Source: Euphorbia lathyris | Lineage: Eukaryota; Streptophyta; Magnoliopsida; Malpighiales; Euphorbiaceae | NCBI RefSeq assembly: GCF_963576675.1 | Contig: NC_088913.1 | Coordinates: forward strand, 14,955,001 to 15,019,000 | DNA: 64,000 nt | Reading direction: 5' to 3' | Shown: positions 56,601 through 64,000 of the stretch, piece by piece | How the letters are laid out: each line of letters begins with the position of its first letter | How positions within the stretch are numbered: the first letter of the stretch is position 1 | The notes under the pieces: generated by a model | Told to the model about the DNA's origin: nothing | Seen by the model: only the letters and a program-made list of their open reading frames with translations | Database searches by the model: none | Made by a program: the position numbers and the translations under genes

Positions 56601-57897
56601 ATGAAAAGAAGAAGGAAATCAACAGCTTCTAATGCAAATGGAGCAGGGAAAGTTAGCCACATACAAATTAATTACTCAGGCCCTTCATTTTCTGATCTGC
56701 CAAATACCATTCTGGTAAATATTCTACTCAGGCTCCCTATAAAGAGGATTTTTGTATGCGAAACATTGTATGATCTAATTTCAGATCCTGAGTTTGCAAA
56801 GCTCCATTTCGACCAAGCTCAGGTTCATCCTCTTCTTAGAACTTCCGGTTTACTCTCAAGAATGCTTTATCTTGTGCAGCCAGACCAAGATGATTTTGAA
56901 AGCAAGCATGAGATTTCCTATGATAGCTCATCTTTTAAGATTAAACTTGACTCTAAATTCAAACTCCCATTGAAATGATACTTGATAAAGAAGGGTTAAG
57001 GAGTGAGAATTGCTTGAAGTTGAATATGAAGAATCACAAGTACAAGATAGTTAATTCATGTATGGCCTGCTTTGTTTGTCCAATCCATCTGGTAATGACC
57101 CTGTTATAGTTTGCAATCCGGTTACTGGTGAGTTTATTAATCTTCCAGAGGTTAGGACTGTTAAGCATCTTAACATGCCTCTTGAATGTGGTTTTGGTTT
57201 TAGTCCCATGACTAACCAATATAAGGTGATAAGAATGTTTACGCGTTGGATTGAACATGAAAAATTTATGGCGGCTGAAGTACATGTTCTTGGTACAAAA
57301 ACATGGAAAGACCTTGGCTTTTTTCCGAGTCAACAACGAAAGTTTTCCCTACTTATTTTAATGGGTATGTCTATTGGATTTCTCCTGTAGTGTGTTCTGT
57401 AATTTTTTTTGTCATTGATAAGGAATGTTTGAGTCAATTAGAGCACCATGTTCTGTAATTCGTTTTGAGGAATGCTTTGAGTCACTTAGAGCACCAATAG
57501 TTTGGAGAGGGAGCATGGGAGTATTAGGTGGGAAACTCTGCATAACCGAGACTTTGACTGTGATCATATAAATGTTTGGGCAATGAAGGATCTTGGTGGA
57601 GAAAAGAGTTGGTCTAAAATGCTCTCTATTAACATGGATGGTGAAAGATGGCCTTGTGGCTCATATCAACCTATAAAGTACCTGAATAATGTGGCGTTAT
57701 TGATGTTTAATTCTCGTAAACATGCTTTTATTATATATGATAAGCCAAATAAATATGGATTTAGATATTTGAAGGTCTATGGAATGGAATCAAAAGTGGA
57801 AGCAATTTGTCATATTCCAACCTTTGTTTCACTCAAACATGCTTTATCATGGCATAATGTGCCTGTTCTTAATGATTCAATCATGAATGAGAATTAG
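56601..57897 (+). pseudogene. F-box protein pseudogene with F-box-associated domain
   Basis: ATG 56601. The F-box starts at FSDLPNTILVNILLRLPIK; the expected helix after IFVC is shortened by a small in-frame loss before LYDLISDPEFAKLHF. F-box-associated (FBA) sequence follows: VCNPVTGEFINLPEV, GFGFSPMTNQYKVIR, and INVWAMKDLGGEKSWSKM near the end. Lesions: stop at 56976, frame change at about 57057, a stop at 57388 followed by an imperfect tandem duplication (57393-57448 and 57449-57496), and another frame change near 57545. Such proteins are substrate receptors of SCF ubiquitin ligases; this copy is not functional. Confidence 0.82.
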
Positions 57898-59033
57898 AGG
57901 GATACATGGTTAATTTGGGAAAAGGTTATGAAGACTTTAGTCTTGATGATTAATTAGTAGTTGATTATTGGTTAAGATTATGAATATGAATAACGGTATA
58001 TGATTAGTAGTTGATTATTTGTGCATTAGAAATTTTAATTGTTGTAATTTATAGAATTAACCTTCATTTCTATTAGCATATATATTCTATAAGCATCATT
58101 TCTGATATGTTGCACGTACCCTTCTAGTTAGCAGCTTTTCTACATTTCGTGACTGTGACCGTGTCCATGTCCATTTATGTTTTAGAAATAACGTTTCCGT
58201 GTCTGTGTCCCTGTAACATAGGTTCTGAATCATTTAATGAATCTGTTGAGCAGATGCGGAGAGCTGAAGCTGCACAAAGAGGAGAAAGGTATTTCTATAG
58301 TTGACGAAATTAGGGAACTGGAGAACATTTATCTAAAATGTTGGTCTTTCCTCCTGGTCTATTAATTGAAAACATTTATCTCGTGGTCTATGTATAATGT
58401 TGATCAAGTTGAGATTTGTTCCCTGTTTCGAAGCTCGGGTGATAAATTCCTGGAACTTTGAAGCAAAGGAAAAATGTCAGCTTGATAATATTTGTCCACT
58501 GCTTCCAACGTCAAATAAACTTGATAGAATCAAAATTGGTTAAAGTTAAGTCAAGATAATTTCTTAAAATTCTGCTATTTAATGCTTGAATTGTTATGAA
58601 TATTTTCGTAATTGTTATTCTATTATATTTTGGAGCATCTCTTTGTTAAAATGGGCCTGTCATAGAATTAATGAAATTTTTAAGAAATTTTAAGAAAATT
58701 TTAAAGTAACTTCTAAGAAATTTGAGAAATTACTTTATTTTTTTAAGAGAGTTCATTAATTAATTCTCGGTTTTGCTTTTCTTTTAATTTAAAAATTCAA
58801 CAAAGTCTCTATTTTTATAAACATTATAATCCTTTTATGTGCATCTGTGTTTTTTATTCTTTTGAACATTTTTCTCTATTATTATTTCAATCTCATTATG
58901 TTATGCCCTTATTTGGTATTGTTATTTGATTTATTTTAATCTCGTCATTTATATATTTATGTTTTCAATATTATATTCCATTATTAATTAAACTATAATT
59001 TGATAAACTAATCATTAATTATATACTATTTGC
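57898..59033. other. AT-rich non-coding stretch
   Basis: No supported gene. A short segment at ~58225-58290 reads as a charged peptide (QMRRAEAAQRGER) before a GT, but it does not join in phase to the exon-like ORF at 59034. The end (TTTGCAG, 59027-59033) looks like a splice acceptor. Confidence 0.4.
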
Positions 59034-59548
59034 AGCTAAATGTGGAGGAATGGGCACCAGAAGTTGAATATGATCATTCATTCATATTTCTTTCTGAATG
59101 GGAGGAAGAAGAATATGAAGCTTATATCATAGCTCAACTGTCTTCCCAATGGAAATATGAGAATGCACAATTTCCATATCATTCTACTTCGGGAAAATTG
59201 GATCGCTTGGATGACGAGAAAAGTGCAAACATTGATGATGATTTACTAATGAACAACTATAAGAATTTGTGTGAAAGTTTGGAGTTAGAATTATTAGAGA
59301 GCAATGATGATGATTCATATACACCAGATTCTTCCTTACGATTTGATCAAACTAGTATCGATCATATTCTTTCATGGGATAAATACTATTTAGAACAATT
59401 ACCACCATTAATCAAAAAAAATATTAAGGTCGAAGAAGAAGAAGGTGAAGGAGACAATATCGCATTTCCAGAGGATTTTTCGTTTGGTAATGAAGAACAA
59501 ATGGCTTATGGTTTGTTGGAAGAGTTCTATAAGAAAAAGAATGATTAA
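59034..59548 (+). CDS. Acidic hypothetical protein, possibly a terminal exon
   Basis: 171 codons from just after a TTTGCAG acceptor to TAA. Composition is strongly acidic with runs of Glu and Asp (EWEEEEYEAY, EEEEGEGD) and several aromatic residues. No family is recognised, and no ATG starts the frame, which argues for an exon of a larger or broken gene. No upstream exon could be linked. Reading frame open well beyond chance for such AT-rich sequence. Confidence 0.45.
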
Positions 59549-59872
59549 GAAATCAATTAAGAAGGAATTAAAGAATCAGATTTAGGATGTTTTTTTTTAT
59601 GGATTTTGTACAAGTTATTTTTATTATTATTATTATTATTTTGGAGAATTTCATATATTTTGGAATTAAAGACTCGTATATAACTCTATTAATCTATCTC
59701 TTGTTTTCATTACACAGTGTGATGAAATATTTTCTTATTATTTCCAAGTTCATTTATGCTAAAGAAACAGCATAAACACTAGAATTATAATTATATTATT
59801 TTTCTACTATTAATCTATTGCTTCCAAATTCTTGAAAATATTGGTTTTCGAACAATTTCTCAACATTTTTTA
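59549..59872. other. AT-rich spacer with an ATT microsatellite
   Basis: Contains a short (TTA)n run near 59618-59640. No gene seen. Confidence 0.5.
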
Positions 59873-60768
59873 TATTGAAATTTCATGTCCAAATCTTGAG
59901 AGATTGTGGCTTCACGGATGTTTGAATGTTAGAACTGCTAAACTACTGAATTTACCATCTTTACTTTGTGCTAATATTGAATTTAAGCATCATGAGGATC
60001 AGTGTAAAGAAATCCGTATAAGTTTGATTAGAGACATCCTTCGACAACTTCATCATGTCAAGGAGCTAACAATCAGGAGTTGGTTAATGGAGGTAACTTC
60101 TAAAGTGAAAATAAATATAAAATTGAATTATTGCACTCTCTAAATTTCCATTCCATATTATGTTTGTAGTTTCTGTCACCATCACATGTGGGAGATCACT
60201 TGTCTCCAGCCTTACACATCAAAGGCTTGACTCTAAGGTCTCATAACATCTCTGGAATTGCTTGTTTATTTCGTAATTCACCCGTGCTTGAGAAATTATC
60301 TATTAATATGACATTTTATGACCAGGTAACAACTAAAACCTTTTAAATTCTAAATATCAAATTTAGTTACAAGTATTATTGTGAATGATATAGTGTATAT
60401 GGTTTAGAAATTTTACATGAGCATTTCATGAGTTTTCTCAAATTTTACATGAATATATATGTATAAATTTTTATGACCAGGACTATCGTGATTTTGGGGA
60501 AAACTACTGGTTGGATGCAACTGTTTTCAATTGTTTGGTATCTCATCTGAAGATTATTAAGATCGTTGGCGTTCCAAAAAGAGATGACAAACATAAGGTT
60601 ATGCTAGCCTTTGTTCAATTTTTTCTCAAGAATGCAAAAGTATTGGAAAAGATGGTTGTCGAACTGAAAGATGATGGAACAGATTTTCTGTTGAAAGTTT
60701 CTCAAGAATTGTTAAGCTTACCAAGATTTTTTCAATATGCCATTATTGAGTTGATCTGCCGTAAGTAG
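59873..60768 (+). pseudogene. F-box/FBD/LRR-type gene fragment, three exons
   Basis: Exon a ends at 60092 (GAG|GTAACT), exon b is 60170-60325 (TTTGTAG acceptor, CAG|GTAACA donor, exactly 52 codons), exon c is 60481-60768. All join in phase. Exon a has the LRR pattern ISCPNLERLWLHGC and exon b CLFRNSPVLEKLSI; exon c, with LKIIKIVGV, FFLKNAKVLEKM and a closing LLSLPR, is typical of the FBD domain. The F-box and first repeats are missing upstream, and the 5' border of exon a is unsure. Probably a 5'-truncated copy. Confidence 0.75.
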
Positions 60769-62349
60769 ATAGGAAAGGTTTTTTAGTTTGTTGTGCTTAA
60801 TTTAAGCTTTTATATTTGGGATAAATTGTTTGGAGGTCTAAATGGAATATGGTTCAATGAGTATTCGAATGATGATTATTGTGACTTTAATTAGCAGAAA
60901 CATAAGAGTACTGAAACTATAACTTCTTGTCTAATGATCGCAGCTCTTGTCTTGATATTGCATTTTCTTTATTTTTATTCTTCTTAGTTATGTTATTCAG
61001 GAAAGGGGCTGTTTGAATATAGCCTGGGGAATAGGCATAAGTTTTCTTTGGAAACAGAGCATGCTTGGGAGGTTATTCAACAGTTTCAGGTTTCTTTGGA
61101 AAAATCTGATAAACCTGCTTCTTTTTCTGTTGCTTCTACCTGGAATTCTCTTCGGATAAAGTGATGGTTTTGTAAGAAAGCTTTGGGTAGGAGTTTTTCT
61201 TACTCGGTTCAGAAGGGTGACGTTATTACCACTGTATATATGATGTGTCAAGAACATAATAATTTATCTTAACCAAACAACATCTAAATGAAATCAAAAA
61301 TCAAAATTGTTTAAAATATCATTTCCATTAGCTATTAGAATGGTCAAGGTTAAGTGATTTTTATATTAATAAAGTAAAACTAAACAACTTTTATGTTAAA
61401 TTAATTGAGTGACCATAATGCTAATAAGAACAAAGTTGAATAAAGCGTAGGTGAAATATTAAAGGTGTCAAATAACTATAACTTATTATTTTAGGCTAGT
61501 GTAAATATAAAGTTGAAGGGCTAAATAGATATCTAAATAGAATTTTGGATTAAATTTATTTTACTTGCTAAATTTAGAGATAAAATTTATCCTTAATACT
61601 AGCTCTCTGTGTTATGAAGACCCATCTTGATACAGATTAGGAGTGATTGAGAGAAAGAAGTATGGATGTTTTTTTACCTTCGTTATGCTGATAACCCCAC
61701 AATGGTTAAAAACCGTCATTCCGAAGAAAATAAAACTCACGACGCTCATTGTCGTCTGATGTTGCTTCAGATGATGCTTAAATAAATCTATTTATCCTTT
61801 TTTTTTATCTTACACATATTACGATGATAATAACATATTTAATAAGTACGTCAAAAACTCTACTTAAGAAGCGTTTAATATTGCTTTACCAAACTGTAAA
61901 AGCACGTTTGATAAATACGAAATTACTTCACTTAAAAATTGGGAAAGTTGTTTTTAGATAAATCTACAATTTGTAAGTTTTGAGAAAAATAGTTGTCACA
62001 TTTTATTAAGAAATCGGATATTAAATTTTTCGAATAAAAATAATCATAACTTACAAGATATTATGTTTCTTTTTATTTTTTTTATCAAATATTCATTATT
62101 TTTTTTCCTACGTCACTTTCTTTTTACAGTAGGTTCTGTTCGTGAAAGTAAATCTGGATCCAATTCTACATTTTTAAATAGAAGTTGTTCCACCTAAAGT
62201 TTGTTATATTTTATGAAAATAAATCTATAACTTTTTTTTAACCTGAAATAGAATAATCATATAAATGTAGGATTGGTATACTCAACAATAACGTTTGGCA
62301 GTCATTTTGGCATTACAATTGATAGAAAATCGCTAGCATTGGAACAGAC
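60769..62349. other. AT-rich intergenic DNA
   Basis: No recognised gene. A 50-codon open stretch at ~61001-61161 (containing HAWEVIQQFQVSLEKSD) ends at TGA and matches nothing I know; it may be a fragment of a gene or repeat. Confidence 0.5.
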
Positions 62350-62598
62350 CTACCTAGCTACCAAATGTGCAGCCCTATGCGCTAAACGAGGAACAAAAGA
62401 CAATATAAATGTAGAATTGGATCGTAAAATAACTCGACAATCATGAATAAACGATCCAAATTCCGAGATATCTTTCTTGCAGGAATGAATTGCATCAGCA
62501 ACCAATTTAGCATCAGATTCAAACTCCACATGTATATAATTCATAGAAGTTAATGTCACACTCGACCCAAAACGGCATCGGGTATGAAAGGAAAACAT
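62350..62598 (-). pseudogene. RNase H-like domain fragment (RVT_3 type)
   Basis: Reads VEFESDAKLVADAI, SEFGSFIHDC and FVPRLAHRAAHLVAR, the second half of the plant RNase H-like domain found at the end of LINE ORF2 and in related stand-alone genes. The first catalytic part is not recognisable. Likely a remnant of an older non-LTR element, not the LINE above, whose 3' end is cut off elsewhere. Confidence 0.6.
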
Positions 62599-62783
62599 GA
62601 TAACGAATGCCTAACAGCCTGAAAGCCGAACCGATTTTCAAATAGATAAAAATTTATTTGGACTACTTAAAGTTTTATTTAATTATTTGGATTGGACTCG
62701 ATGAATCTATCGAGCTTCCTACGTATCCCGAACGTCTTTAAATCTTTAAATCGGAAATCAAAGCCACGTAATTCTACCTATTT
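62599..62783. other. AT-rich spacer
   Basis: Nothing recognised. Confidence 0.4.
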
Positions 62784-62837
62784 TAGGTAGTTCTCTTAAC
62801 TTAGGTAGTTCTCTTAACTTCGATAGTTCTCTTAATT
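62784..62837. repeat. Three copies of an 18-bp repeat
   Basis: TAGGTAGTTCTCTTAACT at 62784-62801 and 62802-62819 (identical), and a diverged third copy at 62820-62837. Confidence 0.8.
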
Positions 62838-62949
62838 TATTAACCCGTTTTAACTTATTGACACGCTAATACTTTAATTTCATATTTCACTTTGTTACTA
62901 TATAATTATATATATATAACTCATTTTATCAAAACAAATCAAATCAAAT

Positions 62950-63135
62950 AACCTTTTATCAAATCGAGCAATATTTTATCGAAACGAATGAAATCGAACA
63001 ACGTTTCATCAAAACGAATCAAATCGAACAACGTTTTATCAAAACGAATCAAATCGAACAACGTTTTATCAAAACGAATGAAATCGAACAACGTTTCATC
63101 AAAACGAATCAAATCGAACAACGTTTCACCAAACT
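62950..63135. repeat. 30-bp minisatellite, about six copies
   Basis: Units of AACGTTTTATCAAAACGAAT plus CAAATCGAAC, with T/C and C/G variants; outer copies are more diverged than central ones. The unit itself contains the near-repeated words AAAACGAAT and AAATCGAAC, suggesting growth from a 10-bp seed. Open frames across it are only a consequence of the period being a multiple of 3. Confidence 0.85.
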
Positions 63136-64000
63136 GTCAAGCATTTTCAAAACGTAATACTAAATTTGCGTGTGTGTCCATCCTCGAATTCCACCCGTAT
63201 AGCTTATCATAACATCAATTATATCAATAATCGAGATATCTCATTTATATCTCGCCTTGCCTAACGTTAGGATTACCAGCCGTGCACTCTGACCATACCA
63301 CCCTTAGGTATGGTCTTACAACTTACAACTCCAACCCCGGGCAATCCTAGATGGACAAAACCATTTTATCTATCTTTCAATCCGAATCTCATAAATAATA
63401 ACAATAACCGTAATAGTTTTCTCAATCCAAAAGCAATTCGCATAAAATAGTCAAATTCATTTTCCAACCCAATATTTAAAATACCACGATAATAAATAAT
63501 TATTCAAATAATCAAAATACAGAGTATTCAATTATTTCAAATAATTGAAATCCAAAGTATATAAACAATTTACTCAAAGTATTCAAATTAACTCAAATAT
63601 TATATAAATAATTTTAAACTAAATACTTTTATCAGACCATTTATGTTTGTTACCGAAATTGTAAACTGTAACACTAAACTGGTATCATGAATTTTAACCG
63701 AAGGTTCAGTTAGACTCGTGACACTGCTAGGAATCAATTTGTACTAATTTTATAGTCCAAACTTTTATCCTAATTTTATAGATTCTAATTGAGAATTATC
63801 GATATTAGTCCTTCTATTTTAACTCGACAAATTAAAGTTTCTCCGCATATTATATCGATAAAATTTAATATCGTTTAAAGTTAAATATGTTTATCGTACT
63901 ATTTTCTGTCACCGAAATAAAGATTCTAAACCGACATAGTTAATTCGAACTTATTATTACTATTGGACTCGTTTCAGTGTTATGAATCTTATTAGTACTA
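63136..64000. other. AT-rich DNA to the window end
   Basis: No gene or identifiable element; includes short inverted words such as ACCATACC/GGTATGGT near 63293-63316. Confidence 0.4.

Noticed and set aside
58225..59548. Two-exon gene joining the peptide near 58250 to the ORF at 59034
   Set aside because: The reading phases do not match across the candidate intron and no start was found.
62939..63212. Repetitive frames on both strands
   Set aside because: Translation of the 30-bp minisatellite.

Overview
The window is plant nuclear DNA, almost certainly from a eudicot. The evidence is giant Ty3/gypsy retrotransposons with Tat-lineage hallmarks, a plant L1-type LINE, F-box genes with plant-type associated domains, and AT-rich intergenic DNA. 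About 80 % of it (1-51199) is three related Tat/Retand-like elements piled on one another; the rest (51200-64000) is older, decayed sequence. No protein-coding gene on the sense strand of any element is intact.

Layout. Element A (plus strand, 1-17403) has a 5' LTR cut by the window edge, a tRNA primer site, a 2 kb leader, a broken gag-pol lacking the protease, three stem-loops, an antisense gene, tandem repeats, a polypurine tract and the first 1260 bp of a 3' LTR. That LTR fragment is fused directly to the gag of an older relative, element O (plus strand, 17404-21256 and 41322-51199). Element B (minus strand, 21257-41321, complete with both LTRs) is inserted in the O pol gene with a 5-bp CATGC duplication. 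O ends at 51199 inside a fragment of an unrelated LTR (51200-52077, minus strand), which itself interrupts a LINE (52078 to about 55705, minus strand). Then come an F-box pseudogene (56601-57897), an unidentified acidic ORF (59034-59548), an F-box/FBD/LRR pseudogene (about 59873-60768), an RNase H fragment (62350-62598) and short tandem repeats.

The most interesting material is in the Tat elements. (1) Each carries, antisense between pol and the 3' LTR, a six-exon gene with its own TATA promoter that encodes a plant mobile domain (PMD) protein ending in a heptad-repeat coiled coil. In A all six exons join in phase to an uninterrupted 672-residue frame although the A gag-pol is dead; B and O copies carry one and two premature stops. 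(2) Gag holds four capsid-like modules, three of them after the zinc knuckle. (3) Upstream of the LTR TATA box lies an array of 9-13 dyad-symmetric GGGCG..CGCCC boxes whose centres are spaced about 21 bp, two helical turns. (4) Three consecutive RNA stem-loops with different stem sequences but the same architecture follow pol. (5) A and B form a very large inverted repeat around a 3.9 kb spacer, a plausible double-stranded RNA source.

How the parts work together: the sense transcript starts downstream of the LTR TATA box and would encode Gag-PR-RT-RNaseH-aRNaseH-IN. The antisense gene is transcribed toward pol from a promoter near the 3' LTR, so the two transcription units overlap over about 3 kb. 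A, B and O are each defective in Gag-Pol, so any mobility would have to come from an autonomous relative elsewhere.
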